From an uncultured Gammaproteobacteria bacterium (GTDB taxonomy: Bacteria > Pseudomonadota > Gammaproteobacteria > Pseudomonadales > Pseudohongiellaceae), in the NCBI GenBank assembly GCA_913060695.1, contig CAJXUA010000014.1:29449-93448 (forward strand): a stretch of DNA of 64,000 bases. The letters are read 5' to 3'. A program made the translations under genes and the position numbers. Shown piece after piece: positions 23,806-31,558 of the stretch (positions are counted from its first letter, which is position 1; each line of letters begins with the position of its first letter). The notes under the pieces are model-generated. The model was not told the origin of the DNA, searched no databases, and saw nothing but the letters and a program-made list of their open reading frames with translations.

Positions 23806-24870
23806 GTGACACAGCAGATGTATTTCGCGATTCCCGGCGACCTTAACGCACGCACCGGGGGCTATGGCTACGATCGTCGCCTGCTAGTGGAGCTACGCAA
23901 ACGAGGCCTACTGGTCGAGCACATCGAACTGGATGCCAGCTTTGCTTTCCCAGATGCTAATGCCTTGCAACACGCAGAGCGTGTCTTCGCCGAACTGCCG
24001 GACCAATCACTAGTGCTAGTTGACGGTCTCGCCTTTGGTGCGATGGCGCAATGCGCAATGCGACACTCCAAAAGACTGCGACTGGTCGCTCTTTGTCATC
24101 ACCCGCTAGCCCTAGAGAGTGGCCTGAGCCCGATACAGCAACAGGCCTTCTTGGAGTCCGAGCGGATTGCCTTGCAGTGCGCGCGCGCGGTCATCGTGAC
24201 TAGCGCGAACACTGCAAGCACTCTCACAGAGTTGTTTGCCATACCCAGTTCAGACATAACCGTGGCACAACCTGGTACCGACAGCGTCGACTTCGCTCCC
24301 TGCGCAGGAGAACCACCGGTGCTCCTCAGTGTCGCTACCCTGACCCGCCGTAAGGCTCACGATGTGTTAATCGATGCGCTTACGACGCTGGCCGACCTAC
24401 CCTGGCAGGCACGCTTTGTTGGGGGCGCCCAATTCGATGTGCAATGGGGGCAGAAACTACGCCAGCAGATTAGCGCTGCGGGGCTAGACTCTCGTATACA
24501 TTTAGTCGGCAGCGTCGAGGATCTTGCGAGCGAATATCTCAATGCCGATATCTTCGTCCTACCCTCACGCTATGAAGGCTACGGCATGGTGTTCGCAGAA
24601 GCCCTCGCCTATGGGCTGCCTATCGTCGCGGCGCGCGCGGGGGCGGTTGCCGATGTAGTGCCGGAGTCTGCGGGCTGCTTAGTGCCCGTAGAGGACGTTC
24701 AGGCGCTCGCACAGGCACTGCGTATGCTATTGACGGAGCCCCAGGTATACGCACAATTACGAGCAGGCGCACAAGCCGCCGCCAAACGATTAAGCACTTG
24801 GCAAGACACCGCAGATTCTGTCTTCGCCTGCATTGAAAACATTAGCAACAAAGCAGAGAGAGTTACATGA
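23806..24870 (+). CDS. Family 4 glycosyltransferase
   Basis: A 354-residue GT-B glycosyltransferase. The C-terminal half has the GT4 pattern: VLLSVATLTRRKAHDVLIDAL, then IHLVGSVEDL, FVLPSRYEGYGMVFAEALAYGLP (donor-binding E-x7-E) and GCLVPVED. The N-terminal half has a Gly-rich GGYGYDRRLLVEL loop. The start is GTG 23806 with AGGAG 5 bases upstream. The TGA stop overlaps the ATG of the methyltransferase (ATGA), so the two are coupled. Donor and acceptor are unknown. Divergent from the RibD-like operon, it may glycosylate that pathway's product (inference), as pterin glycosyltransferases do in cyanobacteria. Confidence 0.9.
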   Translation: MTQQMYFAIPGDLNARTGGYGYDRRLLVELRKRGLLVEHIELDASFAFPDANALQHAERVFAELPDQSLVLVDGLAFGAMAQCAMRHSKRLRLVALCHHPLALESGLSPIQQQAFLESERIALQCARAVIVTSANTASTLTELFAIPSSDITVAQPGTDSVDFAPCAGEPPVLLSVATLTRRKAHDVLIDALTTLADLPWQARFVGGAQFDVQWGQKLRQQISAAGLDSRIHLVGSVEDLASEYLNADIFVLPSRYEGYGMVFAEALAYGLPIVAARAGAVADVVPESAGCLVPVEDVQALAQALRMLLTEPQVYAQLRAGAQAAAKRLSTWQDTADSVFACIENISNKAERVT

Positions 24871-25676
24871 GTGGATTTTCGATTACTTGGTTAGACCTGC
24901 GCGAGCCCGCCGATCTAGGAGGCCGTAATATTGAACTCGCACAAAAAGCCTTAGCGGCGCTGCGGGATGAACACAGGGCATTGGCACCACGCCTCGCGGT
25001 CGATCTCGGCGCGGGCACCGGCTCTACCTTGCGCGCCCTACTCAACTTAGGTGGCGACGATATAATATGGAGGCTCGTCGACCTCGACGGCGCATTGCTC
25101 GACGAGGCGCTGCTCAGGCATGGTCAGGATTTCGTGATCGAAGATCATCAAGCCGACCTTAGCGTTGTAGAGGAGTTACCCCTAAGCGGAGCGCGCCTCG
25201 TTACGGCCTCTGCCCTTTTCGATCTCACCTCACAGGAGTTTCTTGAACGCCTGTGTGAGCGCCTTGCCGCTCAAGGCACCGGGCTGTATGCGGCGCTCAA
25301 CTATGATGGCACTACACAGTGGCAACCCCCACACCCATTAGACGCGCAGGTCCTAGATGCATTCAATAGCGATCAGCGCCGCGACAAGGGTTTCGGTGAG
25401 GCCTTAGGTCCAGATGCGACGCGCGCATTACAACTCGCTCTCGAGCCGCGCGGCTATAGTGTGCAGATCGCGAATAGCCCTTGGCAACTCGACGGCGCGG
25501 ATGCGGAGCTAGTGACCGCGCTGATCAATGGTATCGCCGATGCCGTGCAGGAGACTGTAGATGCAGAGCCCTTGGCGCAGTGGCGGCAGTTTCGCCTAGA
25601 CAATGCGGGAAGCGGTACTTGTATTGTGGGACACACGGACCTACTTGCGCTGCCAGACGCACCGGCGCAGAGTTAG
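24867..25676 (+). CDS. Class I SAM-dependent methyltransferase
   Basis: A 269-residue methyltransferase. Motif I is RLAVDLGAGTGSTLRALL at about residues 45-62, followed by WRLVDLDGALLDEAL (acidic end of strand 2) and ARLVTASALFDLTSQEFL. The start overlaps the glycosyltransferase stop (ATGA), indicating that both act in one pathway. Its 3' end overlaps the convergent LTA-synthase-like gene by 4 bases, which is unusually tight and supports long-term co-organisation. The substrate is unknown; the gene group suggests a glycosylated small molecule. Confidence 0.88.
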   Translation: MSGFSITWLDLREPADLGGRNIELAQKALAALRDEHRALAPRLAVDLGAGTGSTLRALLNLGGDDIIWRLVDLDGALLDEALLRHGQDFVIEDHQADLSVVEELPLSGARLVTASALFDLTSQEFLERLCERLAAQGTGLYAALNYDGTTQWQPPHPLDAQVLDAFNSDQRRDKGFGEALGPDATRALQLALEPRGYSVQIANSPWQLDGADAELVTALINGIADAVQETVDAEPLAQWRQFRLDNAGSGTCIVGHTDLLALPDAPAQS

Positions 25677-27289
25677 CGAGAGAACGCTTCGATAAAACGA
25701 TCCCGCACGGTGTCCATGCGCCACACAGGCGCATCATCGGCCGGCAGCATGCCTTCGCTCCACTGCCAATCTTCGATGGCGGCCATTACAGCAGGATCCC
25801 GCGCGATGATGTGCGTGAGCACGTCGCGGTTCTCGGTATTGTCGGTCACATAGGGCATGGGCTGATGGTCGCCAATGATGAGCACCACTAAGTCCTCGTC
25901 GCCGAAGGCCTCGGTGAACGAGACTAGGCTATCGATTACGTATTCGATGCACTCCCTAAACTGTTTCAACACACGATCTCGATCTTGCCAGACTACCTCT
26001 GGCGAATCGCCGGCCGTTGCCTCTTCGCTAAAGACAGTGCCATCGCCTACATCCTCCCACGGAATCAGGGTTGGCACTGGCGTCCAAGGGGCGTGTGAAG
26101 AGAGCAAGGCTATCTCTGCCATAATCGGTTTATCCCCCGCCGCGTCTCGCTCAAACTTCTGAAACTGCGCAAGGGTAAATTGATCCGGCATAGTGACATA
26201 GTTATAGGGCGCGCCTCGGTAGTCTAACTCTGGCGCGGTATAGAGTTGGTCGTAACCGAAATATTCGCCCTCTGGCCACGCCAAGCTGATTGCCGGCATA
26301 ACCCCAACCGTGCGCCAACCAGCTCGCTGAAATAGGCGCACTAGGGAAGGACGATCACTCATCATCAGGCTGTCATAGCGCACCTGACTATCGATCCATA
26401 AGCCCGAGAGTGCGGTGCCATGGGCAAGCCAGCTGATGCCCCCAACCGTCGGCGAGGTGAGAAAGGCACTACGCGACAAGTAACCAGCATTGCTTAACTT
26501 AACAGTTGCGGCCTCCAAACTTGGGCGAAACAATTGCGCATACTCCGCCTTGTCTACTAGCGTGCGACCATAGGACTCGATAAACACCACCAAGACGTCT
26601 TTGCCTTCCAATGCCCCGAAAAGTGTGTCTCCTGGCACGCTCGCATAGGCATCGATATTCACTACGGCGTTGAAGTCGCGCAGATCGGCGATGCTCGTGA
26701 ATGTGCTCGCAACATGCATGGCGAATTGATCATAGAAGTAACGCGAGGCACGCGGCCATCCAGCGGCACTAAGTCCACCCCAGATTATCAGCCCAACGAG
26801 CATGGCGCTGCCCGTTGCTCTCGGCGCGCTGCGCACAACGCGGTGTAGGCGCGCCAATACTAAGAACGCGAGCAGTATTATCGCCGCCGCAAGACCCGTC
26901 ACAAGAATCGCCGCGACGACAGCGCCGATGATGCCGAAGGAGCTCTTCAGAAAATCGAAGCCAAATGCTAGTAGATAGGTATCGAAGACCGGATTAAACG
27001 GACGGGAGAATACTTCGAAGGCGACCATATCGGCGATGCGAAATACCACACCAGCGGCGAGGAATAAGGCGAGCACTGCACGCAATGCCCTGCCTGGGAT
27101 ACCCGGCACCAAAAGGGCTAGGCCAAGCACGAACATCTCGAGGGGTAGATAGGCGAAGGACATCGCGTCTAGCCACGTGATCCGGTTAGGGATCACCATG
27201 GCGAGGAAAACGAAACATATGGCGGCGAGCGTAAGCAGTAACTGCACAGGGCTCAAAAGCGATCTAGCGGAGTGTTGCTCGCGGGGCAT
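25673..27289 (-). CDS. LTA-synthase-like / sulfatase-fold membrane phospho-transferase
   Basis: A 538-residue protein with about five N-terminal membrane segments (residues 1-175) and a periplasmic alkaline-phosphatase/sulfatase domain. Metal-site motifs: VVFIESYGR near residue 238, FLTSPTVGGISWLAHGTALSG (probable nucleophile Thr/Ser region), and IIGDHQPMPYV near residue 473. Relatives are lipoteichoic-acid synthase, OpgB and phosphoethanolamine transferases, which move phosphoglycerol or phosphoethanolamine from phospholipids onto glycans or lipids. In a Gram-negative cell it would decorate a periplasmic glycan or glycolipid. It is convergent with, and overlaps, the methyltransferase. Confidence 0.87.
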   Translation of the reverse strand: MPREQHSARSLLSPVQLLLTLAAICFVFLAMVIPNRITWLDAMSFAYLPLEMFVLGLALLVPGIPGRALRAVLALFLAAGVVFRIADMVAFEVFSRPFNPVFDTYLLAFGFDFLKSSFGIIGAVVAAILVTGLAAAIILLAFLVLARLHRVVRSAPRATGSAMLVGLIIWGGLSAAGWPRASRYFYDQFAMHVASTFTSIADLRDFNAVVNIDAYASVPGDTLFGALEGKDVLVVFIESYGRTLVDKAEYAQLFRPSLEAATVKLSNAGYLSRSAFLTSPTVGGISWLAHGTALSGLWIDSQVRYDSLMMSDRPSLVRLFQRAGWRTVGVMPAISLAWPEGEYFGYDQLYTAPELDYRGAPYNYVTMPDQFTLAQFQKFERDAAGDKPIMAEIALLSSHAPWTPVPTLIPWEDVGDGTVFSEEATAGDSPEVVWQDRDRVLKQFRECIEYVIDSLVSFTEAFGDEDLVVLIIGDHQPMPYVTDNTENRDVLTHIIARDPAVMAAIEDWQWSEGMLPADDAPVWRMDTVRDRFIEAFSR

Positions 27290-27313
27290 GATAATCCAAC
27301 GGGGCTCTGCCCC

Positions 27314-27868
27314 TTATAACTGCTTCTCTATGGCGCTTATAAAAGCGGCTGACTCTGGCGTAACGTCACTATCGTAGTGCGCTAATACTTCGCCCTGCTT
27401 GCTAATCAAATACTTATTGAAATTCCAGCGCGGCTCACCCTTGCTCGCCAATACCTTGAAGATCGGGTGTGCTGCGCTGCCCTTCACCTTGATCTCGGAG
27501 GTCATAGGGAACTTGACGCCATAGTTGATGAAACACACCTCGGCAATCTCGGCGGCCTCTTCTGCCTCTTGATTAAAATCGTCGGAGGGGAAACCCAATA
27601 CTACGAGCCCCTCATCCTTATAGCGTTGATATAGCGCTTCTAGCCCCTTGAACTGCGGCGTGTAACCACAGAAGCTCGCGGTATTGACGATCAGCACGGT
27701 CTTGCCCGCGGTCAAGGCACACAAATCGTGTTCTTGAGAGCTATTGAGCTTGCCAATGCTCTGATCGAGCCAAGAGATGCAGGCGCCATCTTCCGCACTC
27801 GCCTCATCGGCATAAGTCCAGCTAGAGAACACGCTTAATAAGAATGCGAGAGATAGTAATCGAATCAT
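27314..27868 (-). CDS. Secreted glutathione-peroxidase family protein
   Basis: A 184-residue thiol peroxidase with a signal peptide (ends TYADE). The peroxidatic Cys is in NTASFCGYTPQ and the Trp-Asn of the active-site tetrad in WNFNKYLI. The tetrad Gln, usually in the segment after GFP, is replaced: the segment reads GFPSDDFNQE, with Asp. Extra Cys residues in the mature N terminus (DGACISW and HDLCALT) could form a disulfide. It would reduce peroxides in the periplasm, using thioredoxin-like partners rather than glutathione (family knowledge). AAGGAAGG precedes the ATG. Confidence 0.9.
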   Translation of the reverse strand: MIRLLSLAFLLSVFSSWTYADEASAEDGACISWLDQSIGKLNSSQEHDLCALTAGKTVLIVNTASFCGYTPQFKGLEALYQRYKDEGLVVLGFPSDDFNQEAEEAAEIAEVCFINYGVKFPMTSEIKVKGSAAHPIFKVLASKGEPRWNFNKYLISKQGEVLAHYDSDVTPESAAFISAIEKQL

Positions 27869-27925
27869 GAGCCACCTTCCTTTTAATTGTCCTGTTTACG
27901 CTCTTGGCGCGCTGTTGGATGTCTG

Positions 27926-27943
27926 ATCTAAGCGGGCTTAGAT
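27926..27943. promoter_or_regulatory. Palindrome between glutathione peroxidase and SDR genes
   Basis: ATCTAAGC-GG-GCTTAGAT is a perfect 18-base palindrome in the 135-base divergent gap, 58 bases from the peroxidase start and 60 from the SDR start. Its central position between two divergent genes fits an operator for a dimeric regulator. No family consensus is recognised. Confidence 0.4.
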
Positions 27944-28003
27944 GCCGTATCCACTGTCAAATTCGAGCCCCGGCCGGGCGCTTAACTTTCATAGAGACTT
28001 ACC

Positions 28004-28741
28004 ATGCATGCTGTCGACACGAGCCCTACTTCCACAAGCCTGATTATCGGCGCGAGCAGTGAGATAGGGCAAGCCTTGATTGCGCAACTACTGGCTGCGC
28101 CAACAAAGACGCGGATAGTGGCAGTAAGCAGAAGTCCCCTCAAGCTGCCAGCAGCGGTGCGTACTTTAAACTGCGACTATACGCCAGAAGCCATCGCAGA
28201 TGTTGGGCAAGAACTGTCATCACTCTCCGGTAGTATCGAGCGCATAGTCATCTGCAACGGCATTTTGCATCGCGGCGAACTACAGCCCGAGAAGCGTCTC
28301 GAAGACCTCAAGCTCGACAACATGGCGGAGGTATTTCGAATAAACACATTCGTACCGGCGTTATGGCTGCAGGTTCTCGCGCCTCTGCTGCGCTCGACCC
28401 AAGCCTGTCGGGTGGCATTGCTCAGCGCGAGAGTTGGCAGCATCAGCGATAATCGAGCGGGTGGCTGGTATAGCTATCGAGCCTCTAAGGCTGCCTTGAA
28501 CATGCTCATTCAGAGCGCCGCAATAGAGTTCGCCCGTAGAGCGAAGAACGTTAAATTAGTGGCCTTTCACCCTGGCACCGTAGACACACCACTCTCCGCC
28601 CCCTTCCAACGTAATGTTGCGGATGGAAAACTTTTCACTCCCGAGTATGTCGCAAAGCAGTTACTGGAGATCCTGAGGGAGCTTCCCGCAGATGGACAGG
28701 CCAGTTACTTAGACTACGCGGGCAAGACTATCGACTGGTAG
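28004..28741 (+). CDS. Short-chain dehydrogenase/reductase
   Basis: A 245-residue SDR. The cofactor motif is LIIGASSEIGQALIAQL (residues 12-28), the catalytic Ser is in LLSARVGSI, and Tyr and Lys are in WYSYRASKAALN (about residues 158-163). The sequence VAFHPGTVDTPLS after the active site and CNGILH (the NAG position) resemble the CsgA/C-factor-like group. The substrate is unknown. It is divergent from the peroxidase, and 36 bases separate it from the downstream ADP-ribosylglycohydrolase-like gene, so the two probably share an operon. Confidence 0.9.
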   Translation: MHAVDTSPTSTSLIIGASSEIGQALIAQLLAAPTKTRIVAVSRSPLKLPAAVRTLNCDYTPEAIADVGQELSSLSGSIERIVICNGILHRGELQPEKRLEDLKLDNMAEVFRINTFVPALWLQVLAPLLRSTQACRVALLSARVGSISDNRAGGWYSYRASKAALNMLIQSAAIEFARRAKNVKLVAFHPGTVDTPLSAPFQRNVADGKLFTPEYVAKQLLEILRELPADGQASYLDYAGKTIDW

Positions 28742-28777
28742 AGCGACACAGCCAAAGCACAAAAGAGGAATAGAATA

Positions 28778-29878
28778 ATGACCAATATGCCGAGCATACA
28801 GCAGCGCGCCAACACCGCACTGCGCGCACTATTCGTAGGCGACGCTTTGGCCATGCCCGTGCATTGGTTCTATAACCCTCTGGATATCGATCGCGCCTTC
28901 CCCGGCGGGGTTGCTACTTTCGAAGCCGCACCCACTTTCCACCCCTCGTCCATCATGCCTTTGCATTCGACCTCACAGGGCGGGCGTGGCACGCAGAAGG
29001 CTGTGGGTGCAACGCGACAGATCGTCGGCGAAGTGATCCTAAAGGGCAGACGGGAGTATTGGGGGCAAGCGAACCAGCATTACCATTGTGGCATGCAGGC
29101 CGGAGAGAACACCTTGAACGCCCATTGCGCACGGGTACTAATGCGCAGCATCGTCGAGTCGGAGCAAGAATATGACAGCGCAAGTTGGCTGCATGACTAT
29201 ATTGCCTTTATGACCGCAAATCCGCCGCAGCACCCAGACACTTATGCAGAGTCCTATCATCGTGGCTTCTTCGCGAATCTGGAGTCGGGCAAAGCGCCCG
29301 CACAATGCGGCGCAGTAACCCACGACACGGCCTCGATTGGCGGTCTCGTCGGCATCGCCCCATTAGTGTTCGCGCTGCGTATAAAAGACTTTCCGCTCGC
29401 ACAGGTTCAAGTAATCGTACGCGAACACCTGCTGCTGACCCATCCCGATGAGTCTCTGGCACGAGTGTGCGCCTCCTATGTTGCGCTGTTAGATGCGCTG
29501 CTGTTTAGAGACTCCTCTGCCGATGTCACAGCTATTATGCAGGACTGCGGTCGCCGCGCAGGCATAGACCTCGCGGCCTTGCTGGCAAAAGGACGGGGCG
29601 ATCGAGACATAGTCGGGCGAATGTTCTCCAGCGCCTGCTATATCAGTGACTCTTGGCCTAGCGTGTTGTATCTAGCTTACAAGTATCGTGGTCAGACAAT
29701 GACTGGACTAATCGCAAACGCGAATGTTGGGGGCGACAATGTGCATCGCGGCGCAGTGCTCGGGGTCATACTGGGCTTGCTTCAAGATGGGCCGGAGCTG
29801 GATGAGTTCGACGCTTTAACGGACGCCAAGCAACTGCAAAGCGAAATTCAGGCACTGCTTAACTACACTCGATCTTAG
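28778..29878 (+). CDS. ADP-ribosylglycohydrolase-fold protein (DraG/ARH family)
   Basis: A 366-residue protein of the ADP-ribosylglycohydrolase fold. Landmarks: ALFVGDALAMPVHW near the N terminus, THDTASIGGLVGIAPL in the middle and NANVGGDNVHRGAVLGVILG near the C terminus. In active enzymes that last motif is GGDTD; here it is GGDNV, so one metal-binding Asp seems lost. It may act on another N- or O-glycoside or on a different substrate. AGAGGAA stands before the ATG. Confidence 0.85.
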   Translation: MTNMPSIQQRANTALRALFVGDALAMPVHWFYNPLDIDRAFPGGVATFEAAPTFHPSSIMPLHSTSQGGRGTQKAVGATRQIVGEVILKGRREYWGQANQHYHCGMQAGENTLNAHCARVLMRSIVESEQEYDSASWLHDYIAFMTANPPQHPDTYAESYHRGFFANLESGKAPAQCGAVTHDTASIGGLVGIAPLVFALRIKDFPLAQVQVIVREHLLLTHPDESLARVCASYVALLDALLFRDSSADVTAIMQDCGRRAGIDLAALLAKGRGDRDIVGRMFSSACYISDSWPSVLYLAYKYRGQTMTGLIANANVGGDNVHRGAVLGVILGLLQDGPELDEFDALTDAKQLQSEIQALLNYTRS

Positions 29879-30082
29879 CGCCACCTAACATCTGGAATGA
29901 TGCGTCATTGCGCGCTCGCGGCCATTGACCGCATAATCCCCTTCTCGGGGTGTTCCCCGCCGCCTCACTGGTGTATAAAGCACGCTTTATTTCGCAGGCA
30001 TAAAACGAATTCTTCGCGCCGTACCTCGCTCTGCCCCTGCGCCCAAACCTTACATTTTGGGCAACACTAGAGATCACATGCT

Positions 30083-31438
30083 ATGAGAGACTTAACACAG
30101 GGTTCTGTGACCAGGACCATTATTAGTATGGCAACGCCCGTTGCTGCGGGTATGATTTTTCAAACCCTCTACCTATTAGTTGACCTATTCTTTGTTGCCG
30201 CAATAGGCGACGACGCGGTCGCAGGCGTTGGTGCCGGCGGCACACTCATGTTCATGATTATGGCCCTCACACAGATTCTCGGGGTTAGCGCAGTGGCCAT
30301 GATATCTCAGGCCGTTGGCCGCAAAGATCAACCGGAGGCCAACCTCGTCTTCAATCAGTCCTTGGTCGTCTCCATGATCTTCGCAGTAGTGACTTGCATA
30401 GCAGGATACCTGACCGCGGAAGTCTATCTTGCGACTATCACCTCGGACGAGGGCGCGCTGCGCGAGGGCGTGACTTTCCTATACTACTTCCTGCCCAGCA
30501 TGGCCTTGCAGTTTCCCTTGATGGCGATGGCCTCCTCCCTACGGGCCACAGGCTTGGTTAAACCCGGCATGGTGGTGCAAGTGCTCACCGTAGTACTGAA
30601 CACAATTCTCGCCCCCATTCTGATTGCTGGCTGGGGCCCAGGCCCAGCCTTGGGCGTGATGGGCGCCGGACTTGCCAGCTCCATTTCGGTGTTCATTGGC
30701 GTATTGATGCTCACATATTATTTCGTGAAGCTTGAGAAATATGTCTCTTTCGAGACGATTCTATGGCGCCCTCGCTTCGACATCTGGAAGCGCATGTTTG
30801 CCATTGGCCTTCCTGCGGGCGGCGAGATGCTGCTCCTGTTTGTGTATTTCTCTGCGGTCTATTGGTTGATTGCGGACTTCGGCGCCGCAGCGCAAGCCGG
30901 TTTCAGCATCGGCGGACGCATCATGCAGTCTATCTTCATGCCGACCATGGCGATCGCCTTCGCCCTGGGTCCTATCGCCGGTCAAAACTATGGCGCCAAG
31001 CGTTTCGACCGCGTGCGCGAGACCTGCAGCAAGGGTATCTTACTAAGCTCTATCGTGATGGCGGTGGTGACAATATTGATGCAGTGGAAGTCGGATCTTA
31101 TGATCGGCTTCTTCACCGAGGAACTAGAGGTTATCGAGGTGGGCTCTGTGTTCCTGCAATTGATTTCTCTGAACTTCATCGCACAGGGCATCGTATTCTC
31201 TTGCTCGGGTATGTTCCAAGGCCTCGGTAATACTCGCCCCGCCATGTTGAGCTCGACGGTGAGAATCTTGGTCTTCCTGCCACTAGCGGTTTACTTGAAA
31301 TACCAGCCTGGCTTTACGATCACGCAAGTGTGGTGGGTCTCGATCCTCTCGGTAACTACCCAGGCGGTAGTCAGCTATCTATTGGTGCGACGCGAATTCC
31401 GTAAGCGTCTCGATATCGAGCCGGTGGCAGCTTTATAG
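30083..31438 (+). CDS. MATE family efflux transporter
   Basis: A 451-residue membrane protein with about 12 hydrophobic segments in two MatE halves. Typical elements: TPVAAGMIFQTLYLLVDLFFVA at the start of half one, with the half-two equivalent GLPAGGEMLLLFVYF, and GQNYGAKRFDRVRE and FSCSGMFQGLGNTRPAM in the second half. It exports cationic drugs or metabolites by Na+ or H+ antiport. It stands alone; the 200-base gap before it has only a small CCCC-TTCTC-GGGG hairpin near 29940. Confidence 0.92.
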   Translation: MRDLTQGSVTRTIISMATPVAAGMIFQTLYLLVDLFFVAAIGDDAVAGVGAGGTLMFMIMALTQILGVSAVAMISQAVGRKDQPEANLVFNQSLVVSMIFAVVTCIAGYLTAEVYLATITSDEGALREGVTFLYYFLPSMALQFPLMAMASSLRATGLVKPGMVVQVLTVVLNTILAPILIAGWGPGPALGVMGAGLASSISVFIGVLMLTYYFVKLEKYVSFETILWRPRFDIWKRMFAIGLPAGGEMLLLFVYFSAVYWLIADFGAAAQAGFSIGGRIMQSIFMPTMAIAFALGPIAGQNYGAKRFDRVRETCSKGILLSSIVMAVVTILMQWKSDLMIGFFTEELEVIEVGSVFLQLISLNFIAQGIVFSCSGMFQGLGNTRPAMLSSTVRILVFLPLAVYLKYQPGFTITQVWWVSILSVTTQAVVSYLLVRREFRKRLDIEPVAAL

Positions 31439-31500
31439 GACAGAGTTGCCGCTAGAGCTCTACTCTGGCTAGCCGGAAGTAGCACGGGGTTTTGAAAAAG

Positions 31501-31524
31501 TTTACAGTGCTGACACACTGTAAA
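31501..31524. promoter_or_regulatory. Perfect 9-bp inverted repeat upstream of AGCS symporter
   Basis: TTTACAGTG (31501-31509) and CACTGTAAA (31516-31524) are separated by six bases. The palindrome ends 34 bases before the symporter start, with no T-run behind it, so it looks like an operator near the promoter rather than a terminator. The recognising factor is not identifiable. Confidence 0.45.
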
Positions 31525-31558
31525 TATCCCATCCCTTCTGGCAGCGAGCGAAAGTGTT

